Positions 34,101-47,109 of a stretch of DNA of 64,000 bases are shown piece after piece; the stretch's first letter is position 1, and each line of letters begins with the position of its first letter. The stretch is taken from NCBI GenBank assembly GCA_910591455.2, contig OU342804.1, positions 9,927,133-9,991,132 on the forward strand. The letters are read 5' to 3'. Made by a program: the position numbers and the translations under genes. A model generated the notes under the pieces. That model worked only from the letters and a program-made list of their open reading frames with translations, was not told the origin of the DNA and did not search any database. The stretch comes from Pholis gunnellus (taxonomy: Eukaryota > Chordata > Actinopteri > Perciformes > Pholidae).

Positions 34101-37100
34101 AAAGATCTCTATTGTGCAAGTATACACGCCCTAATTTCTTCAGTGCTTCTTGAGCATCAACATTCCCTTGTTCGGCGGCTTCTTTTTGTGCATTGGCTAT
34201 CAATAGTCCAATTTCTCGTTCTGATTTAGAAATGTATGCAATAATATACACTATGCATGCGTATGGATCAGAAACATATTGTATGTCCAAATTGGCATTC
34301 CAACATTTTAAGAGAGAATCATTATATTGATTAATCCATATCTCATCAACTTGTCTCTTCAGCACAACATGTGTTTTTTTCCCCATACATTTGTAGGCAG
34401 CCTCAAAACTCTCCTGATCTACACCCACACTGTCAAACAAGTGATTCACAGAATCATATTTCACTGACTCATCTGAGAGAGCAGTTTTTACTTTTGACAG
34501 CAACTCTTTTGCGGCAACCCTTTTTTGTTTATTTGTTTCTTGATTTACACAGTGACATTGTGTCAAGTTATTTGCATCACAGGTGCATGTTTTTGGGATA
34601 TCATTTTCTTGTGAACTGCGACATATGAACGTGCAATTAGAAGGTGGTCTTGGAAAGCCAAATCGACAAACAGTATTCTTTTTTCTACAGGTTTTGGAAT
34701 GTCTTTTGGAATGCTGCTGCACAGATCTTACAGTGTCTAACAATGACGCGTCATGTGTTGGTAATGCACATGTGACATATTTGTTAATAAACGCAATCAC
34801 CTCCTCATCTGTGTTTTTATCTATTCGAGGTGCATTCTCAATCCAGAATAAACAATGCACATGTGGTGAACCGCGCTGTTGAAATTCAACACGAAAAAAA
34901 TAGTCTGTCATTTTTCCTAATGGATGTAATGGAGAGAGAAGTACTTTCTTCAAAAACATATGCCAGCGATAATCAAACATCCGTGCTGCAGTAACAGGAT
35001 TACGACGCAAGAGCTCACACTTGTCTGACCACTCTAAATCTTCTACAGTTTGTGTTCTCCCCTCTTGTTTCAATATACTAGTAAGGAGATTTGACCATCG
35101 CAGATCTGCAGATGAAAATGAACAATACCAAGTTGGAGTACCTAGTTGTCGTGTACATGCCACCAAATCTTTTTGTGCTGTCTGCCAAAATGCTGGAGTA
35201 CCACGAATAGGTTTAAGGAATCGATACCCTTCATCATACTTCAATACTTTTCTCAAAGACTCCTGGTCTTTCAATAAATCCTTAGATACTTTTTGGGAAT
35301 TACAACCTCCTTTGCCCTTGCGTAAAGCGATGGATACACTTGATAAAACCTGCTGAATTTCTGATATGTACTGAGCATAAAAGATGTACTCAACGTTTTG
35401 GGCAAACCTACCATCTGCATGTAATATTCTAGCATTTATATACTTAGCCAATGACAATTTTGTTATCCTACCTTTAGAATATGTATCATTTCCTTGCGGA
35501 AACAACACTGGGAAGCATTTGGCTTCGTTACAGTGATCTGTAAGCAAGTGTACAGGATTATTGCCTTCAGCTGGAGCAATATTTAAGATATCATCAACAT
35601 GTTGATCTAGTATTTCTTGCCCAATATCAACTGGCATAAGACAAGTGTCTTGAAACATACAGTGCTGTTGTCGATCATGCAAGAGCTCATCATCACCATC
35701 TGTGGTCGTTTTACCAGTTTCTGTATTTGAATCACTCTCTTTATCCTCCGTGTCAATATTTTCTTCCCTACAAAATGCATTCAGCCACTCTTCATTAAAT
35801 TCTACGTCTTTATAATGAATGTTACTTTGTTTCAAAAAATGTAAGGCTCGTCTTACATGCATGGTATTAACAAATTTATACTCATAATGTCCTTTATATG
35901 TTAGTTTACGTTTCAATTTCACACGCAACAGAGATCCATCATCTGAGTGAGGAAGCAATTTAGTGGTTTGAACGATGTTGGCTGGAACACATGTTACTGG
36001 TCCATGTACACCATTTTGTCCACCTCTGGGTAATGCTAAGATTTTCATAAATGGAATATGAAGTGCTATTAGATGTTGTTCTAAATTGTTTAGACAGGCT
36101 AATTCTGTGGGAATGGGATCTATTGTCAAATTGTTAACTGTACATTGAGCTGGAACTTCACCTTTTTTAAGTTTAAAATGGCAAGTGTAGCATATCCACA
36201 GTTGACCCCTAGCTGATGCCAAAAGTTGGCACGGTGATGCACAGATATCATTACATTTGTGAACAAAATCGTAGCTAATGCATTTGTCTGCATTAAGCAA
36301 TATTTTTTTTTTTTTTTTATAAGCATCTCTCTTACAATGCAAAACCTGATGTTCAAACAATAACCTTTGGCAAACACAACACACAAACTCTGGCCCATTT
36401 TTAACATGGGCTGTAAACTGCTCCATCACAAAGGCAAAGTCCTTAGACTTTTCTTTTTTGTTTTGCCTCTTTACCTTAATAGCTTTAATGACACTTTCCT
36501 TGAATTTAGCATTGTGATGGTATTTCTTTTTACTGCTTGTTTTAACATTCTCACAGTGCTTTAAATCCTTTGCATATTTTAACCTACTCAGACCTCTGAT
36601 GTTTACTTTATGTACATCATCTTCTTTGTATTTAGTCGTACTCAATAGTTTCACTCTGTCTTTATGTACGTCATCTTCTTTGTATTTAGTCGTACTCAAT
36701 AGTTTCACTCTGTCTTTATGTACGTCATCTTCTTTGTATTTAGTCGTACTCAATAGTTTCACTCTGTCTTTATGGACATCATCTGTTTTGTATTTATTCT
36801 TACTCAATAGTTTCATTTTCTCTTTATGACGAAGATCCAGTTTGTATTTACTCTTACTTTGTTGTTTAATTTCGTCCATGTGCATAATATATTTTTTCTT
36901 TGAAACACTTTTATTACTTTGGTGATACATTGCATTAATCGCATAATGCTTTTTCATAAGGAAAGTCTTTTTCTTCTTTATGTACTTTGAGGGAGATAAA
37001 CTATATGCCTGTTCTTTAACATTCTTCTTTACATTTGAGACTGCAGATGTATCTTGTTTTTTCCTTCTACACATGTATGGTGTGTCAGGTAAAATCTGTT

Positions 37101-39729
37101 CCATACCGGGCTTGACAAAATCGACACCGCATTTCCTTGATACATTTTGTGCAACTTCAGTGGAAAGAGGACAAAATATGTTTGGAACGTTGCTTGGCAT
37201 TTCAACAATATCAGCAGAATCACGTTCAACAGCAGCTGAGCAGCAGGTGTCATTCTGCAATGCACTACACTGTTTTGTCTTTTGTGATCTAGTTTTGTAC
37301 CCTTTGTCAAATGAAAGATTGTTTTTGCATGATCCATAACAAGACTGAAGTCCAGGTAGATGAACACAAACTACATTTTCATAATGATTACCAGCAAGAT
37401 TTTCTAAATATATACAATGTTTGGAGAAAAGCTTGGTGGTGCAACTATACTTCAGCCACCGCCCATCAAGAAATGTAAATATGTGTACTCCTAATTTATC
37501 TGCTGCTGCTTGTATTTCAAGTTCTGTAGCCCAGGTCTTAGCCTTTCGCATTTGAGTATTTGTTAGGTACTGCGATACTGAAGAATACACACTCCTCAAA
37601 TTATTCACATAGTGGTCAGCATTCATTTCCAACTGTCTAACAATAGCTCGTCGAACTGTGAGATGATTATTTTGTGTTCCACTTATAGCTTGAGAGATAG
37701 CGCGAAAGAAACAATTACCATCAGCCAATATGCTTTCATTTTTGCATGGGACTCCTAATTGACCAACATGTGTAGGTTCCACTGTGTGTATTTTTTCATG
37801 TTGTATTCTTAAACATGTGCACAAAGCTTGTGCCACACGTTCACAGATTGGTGTAAAGTCCAGCTTCACATTTTCAACTTCACAAACAAATTCAACATCA
37901 GAGTTAACTTGGGAAACATATGTTTTGTTTTGTTCAGATTCTTTGCCAACTGACATCTTGCACTTTGATCTTTTAGCATTCCTGTTTCCTACATTTTGTG
38001 CTGCCCCAAAATCAATCTCAGCAGCAATATTCTCAGCAGACCTTTTACCACTCGATGTTACTTTTAAACGCTTGTTACTTCTGGTAATGTTGATGTTCGG
38101 TTCATCTTCAAGTATCACAAAATCCAAATCCTGAGTTACAAATGTTTTAGAATCTTTACACAGCACTGTTGGTTGTGCAACAAGGGGAAGTTGTGTTACA
38201 TTTTGTGGCAAACTGGTTGGTTTTGAAGGTCTCTCAGTGACACAAACGCCACTTAGTTCAAAAGGCTTTAGATAACCACCAAACCCTGCAGACAGATGGC
38301 AAATGTGCTGGTAAAGATCGTCCATTGAAGCGAAATACAAAACAACGCTCGCTCCCTCTCCATCAACCATGCCACTAGCATTGCGTGCATGCGAGTCAAC
38401 CATTGCATACTCTCCATTTCCCTTAATGATTGCACACGTATTGGCACACAAAGTCAGAAGACATGTGGTGTATTTTGACAAGATCTGCACCAGTCCACTA
38501 TGAAGAGTGGCGATGGTATGATTTTCAATCAGTTCACCTTCGACCACATTTACATATCCTGCCACAAAGTCGCTAGCATAGCTAAATTGAAAATGATGTC
38601 CATCAATAACTCTCTGCTTAGGCAAGTCATTGACACACAACAAACTAGAGCTGCCGCTGATTGCGTCGTGTTCTCTCAAACTTGTGTACAACTGGTCACC
38701 TGAAAGCAACACCGAGTCCAGATCTGTTGTCTGCCATGAGAAAACACTCGCTCTACTATGTTTTGCTAAACTTACCAACGCAATTGCCATGCACTGAACT
38801 CCTCCAAATGTAAACCTCTCATCCCCCTGGTGAAATGATCCCCTCACACTGTTACCAAGCCTGACAGAACTGCCTGCCTCAACATCAGTTGCAACATTCA
38901 CGTCACCACTGTTGTCACCATCACTGTCTGTAGACCCAGTAGCACACTCCATGTCAGTATCAGTTTGGTACTGAACTGAAAGGCTGTGAATACCCCACCA
39001 CCCAGCATTTAACGACTCCTTCAGGTCTCTAATGTGATACATCAGGTCTGCCATGCACGTGTTGAAAACAGCCACAGGCGTGCCATAAACAGATGCCAAC
39101 CCAGACTTGGCGTCACGTACGCCACAATCAACTACTACGAAGAACTTGCCGTGTTGAATAACAGCCATAACTGCACCGTCAAGGTTCAAAAGACACATTT
39201 GATCTCTATTGAGTAGTTCTTCCATTTTGTTCGACAGCACAGTCTCACTGTTGAACTCAAAGTCATTGTACTCTGGCTCGCCAACATCAACTGCCCAGCT
39301 AATGCCAAACACAGCACTCTGTTTTAGCAACGTGCACAGATCTTTCTCTGCTACATTACTTTGATGGCATGCCTTCTCCAATTTCCTACTTTCTACACAT
39401 ATACTATCAATTTCTGACCCCTTCCATGTGCATACAGGCGTAATCACATGTTTGATTGCAGCAACAACACTCCGTGCAAGACCCATGTTCACATTAGACT
39501 GTCCAGCCGCTTTGCTGAAAACAGTCCCAGTGATAACAGCCGCTTGCCGTTTGCTTGCACAGATACACTCATTAGGATTAGAACCAGCCTGACCTTTGAT
39601 GTGTCTTTGTGTGCAGCCCTTAAGGTGGTCACTCTCTCTCACATCCACTGGCAGAGCCCTGGCAGGTGATGTTGGCGTTGAGGACAGTTCCACAGCCTGG
39701 GGGAGTTCCACAGCCTGGGGGATTGGCAC
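31180..39729 (-). CDS. Helentron-type Helitron Rep/helicase/endonuclease polyprotein, last coding exon (copy 2)
   Basis: Second copy of the gene at 9003-17660, about 22.1 kb away, same strand, with the same acceptor at 39729/39730. The exon encodes about 2,849 aa (predicted whole protein about 3,298 aa). The 36-residue deficit equals exactly two 18-aa units missing from the lysine-rich repeat near 36600-36830. Outside the repeat I saw only two amino-acid differences: Leu to Ala in the lysine-rich stretch (Tyr-Ala-Ile-Asn in copy 2) and Asp to Glu before the helicase (Val-Glu-Arg-Asn-Arg-Gly). C76-like, OTU, HUH/Y2 Rep, PIF1-like helicase and APE-like endonuclease motifs are all intact. The 16-T run inside the frame (36303-36318) has the same length as in copy 1, so the frame is kept. 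Such similarity means the copies are very young or are homogenised by gene conversion. Confidence 0.93.
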   Translation of the reverse strand: MPIPQAVELPQAVELSSTPTSPARALPVDVRESDHLKGCTQRHIKGQAGSNPNECICASKRQAAVITGTVFSKAAGQSNVNMGLARSVVAAIKHVITPVCTWKGSEIDSICVESRKLEKACHQSNVAEKDLCTLLKQSAVFGISWAVDVGEPEYNDFEFNSETVLSNKMEELLNRDQMCLLNLDGAVMAVIQHGKFFVVVDCGVRDAKSGLASVYGTPVAVFNTCMADLMYHIRDLKESLNAGWWGIHSLSVQYQTDTDMECATGSTDSDGDNSGDVNVATDVEAGSSVRLGNSVRGSFHQGDERFTFGGVQCMAIALVSLAKHSRASVFSWQTTDLDSVLLSGDQLYTSLREHDAISGSSSLLCVNDLPKQRVIDGHHFQFSYASDFVAGYVNVVEGELIENHTIATLHSGLVQILSKYTTCLLTLCANTCAIIKGNGEYAMVDSHARNASGMVDGEGASVVLYFASMDDLYQHICHLSAGFGGYLKPFELSGVCVTERPSKPTSLPQNVTQLPLVAQPTVLCKDSKTFVTQDLDFVILEDEPNINITRSNKRLKVTSSGKRSAENIAAEIDFGAAQNVGNRNAKRSKCKMSVGKESEQNKTYVSQVNSDVEFVCEVENVKLDFTPICERVAQALCTCLRIQHEKIHTVEPTHVGQLGVPCKNESILADGNCFFRAISQAISGTQNNHLTVRRAIVRQLEMNADHYVNNLRSVYSSVSQYLTNTQMRKAKTWATELEIQAAADKLGVHIFTFLDGRWLKYSCTTKLFSKHCIYLENLAGNHYENVVCVHLPGLQSCYGSCKNNLSFDKGYKTRSQKTKQCSALQNDTCCSAAVERDSADIVEMPSNVPNIFCPLSTEVAQNVSRKCGVDFVKPGMEQILPDTPYMCRRKKQDTSAVSNVKKNVKEQAYSLSPSKYIKKKKTFLMKKHYAINAMYHQSNKSVSKKKYIMHMDEIKQQSKSKYKLDLRHKEKMKLLSKNKYKTDDVHKDRVKLLSTTKYKEDDVHKDRVKLLSTTKYKEDDVHKDRVKLLSTTKYKEDDVHKVNIRGLSRLKYAKDLKHCENVKTSSKKKYHHNAKFKESVIKAIKVKRQNKKEKSKDFAFVMEQFTAHVKNGPEFVCCVCQRLLFEHQVLHCKRDAYKKKKKILLNADKCISYDFVHKCNDICASPCQLLASARGQLWICYTCHFKLKKGEVPAQCTVNNLTIDPIPTELACLNNLEQHLIALHIPFMKILALPRGGQNGVHGPVTCVPANIVQTTKLLPHSDDGSLLRVKLKRKLTYKGHYEYKFVNTMHVRRALHFLKQSNIHYKDVEFNEEWLNAFCREENIDTEDKESDSNTETGKTTTDGDDELLHDRQQHCMFQDTCLMPVDIGQEILDQHVDDILNIAPAEGNNPVHLLTDHCNEAKCFPVLFPQGNDTYSKGRITKLSLAKYINARILHADGRFAQNVEYIFYAQYISEIQQVLSSVSIALRKGKGGCNSQKVSKDLLKDQESLRKVLKYDEGYRFLKPIRGTPAFWQTAQKDLVACTRQLGTPTWYCSFSSADLRWSNLLTSILKQEGRTQTVEDLEWSDKCELLRRNPVTAARMFDYRWHMFLKKVLLSPLHPLGKMTDYFFRVEFQQRGSPHVHCLFWIENAPRIDKNTDEEVIAFINKYVTCALPTHDASLLDTVRSVQQHSKRHSKTCRKKNTVCRFGFPRPPSNCTFICRSSQENDIPKTCTCDANNLTQCHCVNQETNKQKRVAAKELLSKVKTALSDESVKYDSVNHLFDSVGVDQESFEAAYKCMGKKTHVVLKRQVDEIWINQYNDSLLKCWNANLDIQYVSDPYACIVYIIAYISKSEREIGLLIANAQKEAAEQGNVDAQEALKKLGRVYLHNRDLSAQEAAYRVGNMHLKECSRKVVFVPTGDNVVKMSLPLKVLKEKAKYKELTSEDMWMTGIVERYRNRPKDATFNNMCLAQFAAEYRVVSKNEKSKSKIALSNNLGYITKRTRTKPAVIRYARFSKTKYPENFYQSNLQLFLPYRVDAQLKPQTFETFEQFYTTGEIKFTDGSKLSVQTIVERNRGVFEVDADVLDRVQATIEEEGILEDAWCEMFPEQELERLECEEEVKAQEQIEEEDPEHIPDLSMSTQAGALLEKNNNILSREDGLALIRSLNEIQMATFNKVRNWCLAKVKGENPTPLNVFITGGAGTGKSHLIKAIQYEAMRLLAPTCQNPDDICVVLTAPTGIAAYNLHAATIHNTFSIGINIQLPYTPLGEDKLNTLRAKFSSLQIVIIDEISMVDNKLLTYIHGRLRQIKQTGDFSPFGKVSVIAVGDFFQLPPVKGKPLCTDIASDNLWSNNFEMVELTTIVRQKDPAFAQLLNRLRTRSKDSPMSPDDITILKQCETGEDCQDLHIFPTNVQVNAHNVKQLFKCCPDYIEINAQDYENNRKTGKRELKRKPHAKVYHTCLSEKLLLGKNARVMLTKNVDVMDGLVNGICGTITDIITSGTNIFPQMIYVEFDDKLVGTQRRKQSASFSTQFTTSTAIKPEEDNVSSNGGLRRQFPLKLAWACTVHKVQGITVDKAVVSLKKIFAAGQAYVALSRVRNLSGLVIQDFEEKAIYCKENIQHAIQRMEPFLTDNITQQKLPDRALNVFLMNVQSLPRHVADLTVFTQRLNVHCIAVTETWLPAAPYTQTINIDGFHFDSCPRSASYTSDNQSLIALQNQHHGGVGMYSADKLTYNIIKLPHVNLECLVYNCVTYNILIAVIYRPPSYPMALFKAHLNNLLESLDTKSDTIAVMGDFNDDILKSSTICDFMTNKGYIQVVAQPTTGKGTLIDHVYIKTTQYDTQAIVLPTYFSDHDAIVCSFSHKTVD
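36582..36849 (-). repeat. 54-bp coding minisatellite, copy 2 (two units fewer)
   Basis: Same 18-aa repeat as copy 1 but with two near-identical inner units missing (108 bp). This is the largest coding difference between the two genes. Confidence 0.95.
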
Positions 39730-40454
39730 CTTAAGGATCATAAAGTGACAAAGAACAATTAAAAACATGTACTTATTCATTATTTGACAATGATGTGATA
39801 CGTAAGAGATAGATGGAGATCTATATCTATGCAACGACACGGCTTAACAACTACTTTTCCGTCGAATTGGAACTTCAACATGTTCTGTTAGCTCATTTAA
39901 ATATAAGTAAACCAACCTCTGCATTCACATCCACTGGCAGAGACGTTGGCCTTGGAGGGAGTTCCACAGCCTGGGGGATTGGCACCTTGGGGAACATAAA
40001 GCCAGAAAGAACACTTACAAACATGTACTTATATATGACTTGGCAATGAAGTGATAAGTAAGACACTCGTGAAAACAGAAACAGTAAGGCTTAAAAACTG
40101 ATTTCAGTGTAATTGAACTGCATTTTCACTAACAACATGTTCTGTTAGCTCATTTATATATAAGTAGTACACCAACCTCTGCATTCACATCCACTGGCAG
40201 AGACGTTGGCCTTGGAGGGAGTTCCACAGCCTGGGGGATTGGCACCTTGGGGAACATAAAGCCAGAAAGAACACTTACAAACATGTACTTATATATGACT
40301 TGGCAATGAAGTGATAAGTAAGACACTCGTGAAAACAGAAACAGTAAGGCTTAAAAACTGATTTCAGTGTAATTGAACTGCATTTTCACTAACAACATGT
40401 TCTGTTAGCTCATTTATATATAAGTAGTACACCAACCTCTGCATTCACATCCAC
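39657..40454 (-). repeat. 260-bp tandem exon-plus-intron repeat (copy 2)
   Basis: Same organisation as copy 1: near-identical units at 39917-40176 and 40177-40436, plus the diverged unit to the left that is fused into the large exon. The unit number does not differ between the two copies. Confidence 0.85.
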
Positions 40455-42905
40455 GGTCTCTGATGGCTCCAAAGGGATTGCTGCAACACTAGGTGTGACC
40501 TCCACCTAAAAGAAAATGCCACATTTAACTTTCAGCACATTTATTTCCACAATGCTATGCTGAAATGTCATTACTTGTAATGAACGTACACTGCATACAA
40601 CTTAATTTCACAACAGACAGATATGATATACACAGAAAACACACCTGCTGCTCTGTCACCGTCTTGTGTGAAACTGCCTTCTGTGGTCGTCCCATGCGGC
40701 GTTCCTAAATTGAGATGAACAACAAACATTTGTAAGCACAACTTGCAACATTTTGGAATGGAATTATAATAATTTCTGACTTAATAACAACTCTATAGAC
40801 CGAGAACATGTAGTTGCTAGTTACCTTTCTGCATTGGGAAATGACTGCTGGGTGCTCTGCTGGGCTCTCTGGTGGGCTTGGAAGATGAGATGGAACAACA
40901 GCATCCATGGCATCCAAGATGGCACTGCTGAACCTCCAGAGACGTACAGAACATTCCTTGACAATCTGAAATATAAAGCAGAAAACATGTTATGGACACC
41001 TTACCACACAAACTCAAATATGATCAATAAATATTTCCATGTTTTCCAACAAATAAATTAAAGATGACAAACCTGCTGATGAACAAGCCTCCTCTTGGGT
41101 GCACCACAAGACTGCTCTGGTTCCCCAAAATGGCGCCTCTGTAATGAAAATAGCATTCCTTAAATTAAACACGTGTCTCCTTTGACCATTACATGATACC
41201 ATGTTAACACTATACATGTGTTTGCACAATCAGCTACAAAATTACAGTCTACAATAATTTACCTTCTTGCCGCGTGCAACAAATGTCCACTCAGACGGGT
41301 CTGGTCGGCGTGGCACTCGGACCTCTCCCGTCACGACCACCTTCGGCGAGATCCTGCGAGCAGGAGGGGATGTCTTTGGTGTCTCTGGCTTCTTGGTAGG
41401 AACTGGCTCCAGCACCTTCCTCAGCAGGTGGTCGTGTGCAGCAGAAAAGAAAGCCTTTGCCAAGATGGGCATCCCGTCAGGGTCACTCAAATGCACCTAC
41501 AAAGCAAGAGAAAATAATTAACACATAGATCTAAGAATCAATATAAAGCTGCCATGAATTGATTGCTATAATCTACAAACAAGTGTACATCACACTTCTG
41601 CACATGTCAACAAAATATGTTACTTACGCTGTCTCTGTTCCACAGCTGAAGGTCGTTCATAGGCAACTGCTCGGCAACAGACCAGTACCTCACACCTTAA
41701 CGTGAGAAGAAAAGGCGAGATTTAGTGACAAGGCCTAAATGATTTACAACAATCTTTTTTGACAGAAAGGATGTAGACAAAACAATTATGCACTGCACAG
41801 ATGTGATCTCTTTTCAGATATTTCTACTATTACGACTTTTAGGAAGACATCTACATTTACGTTGATTTATATAAATGCACCATGATTTGTGTGCATCAAA
41901 TAACCAACTTAACTTAAATTATAGGAAATCTAAATGGCATGGCATATATTAACTGGTACACATGCAACGTTTCATAAGTGACATTCCATTAAACATACCT
42001 GCAGATGCAGCTTTACGACGGTACTCGTTTCGCAGGTGCTCCTGCACATCCACTGCTACGTTGAGCCTTGGAGGAAAGTCCACCACCACCACCTACAAAT
42101 ACACAATAGATGTTCATAAGTTATTTTATCCAAACACTATAGCCAACCTCACACCTTATACATCAACATCATTTCTAGTACAAAAGATATATTACCTCAT
42201 CCCATTTCTCGCGAACACTACCAAGGAGCAGAGCGAACTCTTCACCAGCCTCGATGACGGTTCGACTGGAAGTGAGGTTGTTGCCAGGGGCCAAGAGACA
42301 GACAACATCAGGAGTACGATCCAGCACAGCATTCCGCACCTCAGTCCGCAGGTCCTTTGCAGAGGCCCCCGGCGTAGACATGACACCAACAGCAAATCCA
42401 GCTGGCATCTCCACGAAACCATCTGCAATCCCCCGCAGATGGGAGTCTCCTACAAGCAGGACAAACTAAACACAAAATGGCATTTTTAGAATGGCAAACG
42501 AATAATCTTGCAGAAATCCACAACTTTCTTGATCATTTTTCATCGCAAATATACCTTCTTGTCTGGAGAGTCATCCAGAAAGACCAACTTGTGCTGCTTC
42601 CCGGTTGCGGTAGAAGTGGGCCACTTCTTCACAGGATTGCGAAATCCCGTTCCAGCAACTACAGAATAGGAAAACAAAATAAACACTATGAAACATAATA
42701 CTAACTAATCCATTTAAACACAACAGTGCACATTCCAGACATGCAAAACAATATACAGCTTACACATAGAACAGCAATTAAGGAAAGCAGTTGCCAACAT
42801 ACCAGAAGAAACAGAGGGTCGTTGGGTGTTCATTTCCAAGGATCGGCGCATCTCAGCAATCCTCTTGCCTGCCTGAGATCGTCGGTAAGATCGTCCACGA
42901 GGCAT
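39917..42905 (-). CDS. SGNH-hydrolase 5' exons (1-12) of the Helentron gene (copy 2)
   Basis: Same twelve-exon structure as copy 1 at a constant offset of 22,069 bp. Exons: 42803-42905, 42555-42658, 42196-42465, 41999-42092, 41628-41695, 41263-41496, 41073-41138, 40825-40965, 40645-40704, 40437-40505, 40177-40245, 39917-39985. I saw no splice-site or frame change relative to copy 1. The only difference noticed nearby is intronic (A to T near 41217). The SGNH blocks (GDSH, PGNN, DSVH) are intact. Because the exons read in phase into 39729, the predicted product again begins with SGNH and ends with the endonuclease. Exon calls rest on splice consensus and phase, not transcript data. Confidence 0.8.
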
Positions 42906-43153
42906 CTGAAAGTATAAAAGTTCATTGATTAGTCAAGCCATTACACGATGCTGCTGTTCAGTGTTACAAAATGCTACATGTTAGGAAAGCTTATTTCTAA
43001 TGAGTCTGCAGTATGTTATACCTACCACAAGAGGTCACTATAGAACTGCAACCACAAATGCTGTTACTTCTACAGCGCACCCTTGTGGCATATATGGGAA
43101 CTGCACACTCGCGCCACACACACACACACACACACACACAACTGTGTGAACTA

Positions 43154-44329
<1,176 letters not shown>

Positions 44330-44727
44330 ATCTTATCTAACAAGACTGTTGTACACATGTGCCATCATAACAAACGCTCTCGTGAAACCCCGACACAAGA
44401 ACGCTACAGACGTGACTATTTCAACGTTACATCACATTTCCTCACACACAGAAAACTCACCTTAGCAGAGAGAAAAAGTCGTTTGGAGATCAAACTTCGT
44501 AGAGTCCTTTCGGGTCTTCAAAGATGTGATCCAGCGGGCTTCTGATAACAGCAAAACAAACCTTCCAGCAAAAAACTAGAAAGCGAGTCGCGAGCGAAAC
44601 ACACAGATTTTTATCATGTAGCAGGAAGTGGGCGTGTCGCTGACGCCATTGACCGTGGCGTAATTCAGCCAATCACTTCTTCTCGCTTGGAATTCGAAGA
44701 TAAGGCGGGACCAACAGGGGCCGTCGG

Positions 44728-44741
44728 TATATATCACGTGA
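44728..44741 (-). promoter_or_regulatory. TATA-like box with adjoining CACGTG E-box (copy 2)
   Basis: Identical to the copy-1 motif. The predicted first-exon donor of copy 2 is at 44461/44460. Confidence 0.4.
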
Positions 44742-44877
44742 CTACTCACGCACACCAGCCATGTGGATGGGTGCAGATGTAAACAGGAAGTAGATTGGTT
44801 GGTTAGTTGCAAACAATACGCTAGAGTAATAAAGTAGTCTTTAATAATGAACGGTCGCGTTTGATACTTACGATCTT

Positions 44878-45042
44878 TATTTATTTCTTTATTTTATTTC
44901 TTTATTTTGTTTTATTTATTTATTTATGTTTGTTTGGAGAAAGGGATAGATATTTCTGGTCTACACTCCAATGCAGTAGATGGCGGTAATGCAACTTTTT
45001 TGGATGCCATCCGCCTATAAACAGGAAGAGGAAGAAGAAGAA
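44878..45042 (+). mobile_element. Short retroposed LINE/SINE 3' end with target-site duplication (copy 2)
   Basis: Same insertion with the same 15-bp flanking repeats (44863-44877 and 45043-45057). A few substitutions against copy 1 are visible near 45021. Confidence 0.75.
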
Positions 45043-45849
45043 GATACTTACGATCTTCTCTAACATCTTCCTCTATGAACTCAAACAGACACATTTCGGG
45101 GAAAGTTTAAGAAGTTTTACTTTTCAGAATTAGTTACAGCGCTGCAGGTCGTGATCTATCACTCTCACACACACACATTCGCTTTCACATGAACACGTAG
45201 GCTACACAAACAGGTCTCTCCCTCTTAGTTCTGCTGCTGACTGACTTCTCAGTCGTTCTGGAGAGCAATCAATGTTTAGTTCCTTCATAGTTTACGGTGT
45301 GGACTTCACAACAGCTACGAAACAATACTAACACAAGGATAACCCTCCGTTTTGTGTCCGTCCTCCTCAAAGCTGTTACCCACGTGATGCAGCTCCGCCA
45401 ATCAAATATGAGTATTCTGACACGTTTGCTGACTCTCACACACCGTGACAGAAGAGGGTGAGGCGAGGAAAGAGGTGGCAAAGCAGGACTTGTACAGCGG
45501 CATCTGTAAAAATTAAATCTTTAAACGTACTTCTTAAATAACTGCGGCTGAGGGTGCAGTCAGTAATTTTGGAAAAAACCACGTTAGCAAACTGAGAAAA
45601 ATACCCGTAAACATATAAATAGTGCGTATTTGTCTATGTTTCATCTGCTAGTTGTTAACCACATAGAGATGCTGCAGACTGTTAAATGTTGCCTTCTGTC
45701 TTATTCCTGAATGACAGTAACACTGCAAGTGTTCTTTCTTTCCACCAGTAGAGGGCAGCATAAATGTACTTTCACGTTCACCTACAAACACACCTTTTTG
45801 TCAAACAACCAAAACTCCTGTTTATTATTAGCATACCATAAAAGTAACA

Positions 45850-47109
45850 ACATAACAAAACTTGTCAAACACATTTAAAATCATGAATGTAGTTATCTGA
45901 TGTGACTTTAATGTGTCAGAGTGGCAAGTCGGCTCAATAGCGCCTCCTACAATATTTCGCCGATGCAGCCCTCGCAGTACGTCACACCTAGATGTATAAA
46001 ATTGGGAAGCAGGTGTATCTCATATAGACTTAAAAAAAGGTCTTTGGGCTCTAAGCTCTAAACCCCACCAGAAGTCAGCCATTTTGAATTTTGTATGAAC
46101 TTCTAGTGTCGTTTGTGCAATTTCCAGGCGCTGTACTACGAACTCCTCCTAGGGAATTAATCAGATCAGCTTAGATTTTGATCAGAACAATCTAAAGACC
46201 TTAGTGATTAAAAGTTACTAAAAGCTTGAGGTTTCATTGAACAACATGGACTTGGTGTGGCAGCCATTTTACATGGTTCGCCATCATCCATCAAGCTGTT
46301 GTAACTCAACTGTACTTTGTCAAAACTGTCCCAAACTTGACATAGTTGTTGACTGTCATGACTTTAGGACTTCTGCATGACAATATTAACTCATAGTCAT
46401 AGCGCCCCCTACTGATAAGCACAGACGTAAGCAAGATTCTATAATTACAGCGGACCAAACACTGAACTTATTAAAAGGGTTTGTGGGCACACCATGAGAA
46501 AAAGACTTCTCTGATCTAAATATGTGCAAACTAAGATGCTTGGAGAGCAAAAGTTAGATAACAGTAGGTTTTCCAAACCATATCAGTCGACATTAGTATA
46601 AATGATCTGTCCGGAGCTTCTACACGAGAATCAGGTTAAATGTCACAATGAATGCTTCACAAAACAGTCTAAAGTTACAGAAGAGCTTAAAAAGAAAACG
46701 GTGTTAAATTAAAGTGTTCAAGTAAAAGCAAATGATACTACTGTTTTCTTAACTTTCATGTAAGTCCAAATAAAATCAGGACACTGCAGGGAGTTGAACC
46801 CCATCCCAGTAAACTGACAGTCTGTTATGTTACTAACCCTGAAGCGCATTCACGCACATTCATTTTCTTGATGATCTTAACAGGCTTTCATTTATGATTG
46901 TATTGGAGGTACCCTCAACACATTTGAGGCTTAAGACCTGTCAACGCGATCTTGTTACGCTGCTGGTCGACGCAGGAAATATCATCTAACTCGTGCACGC
47001 AGTGTTTGATGGTCACAGAAACGCACGGCAGCGTCCTCCAGAGTCCTGCCAGTACCCTCGACGTGCGTGAATGTGCGAGGGCCCGGTCAATGCTGCTTGC
47101 AGCTTTAAT
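45850..47109. repeat. Array unit 6, partial, right of Helentron copy 2
   Basis: Counterpart of unit 3, with more substitutions against it than the Helentron copies show against each other (for example GTTTCATTGAACAACATGG near 46231 versus GTTTCATCAAACGACGTGG). Confidence 0.85.
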
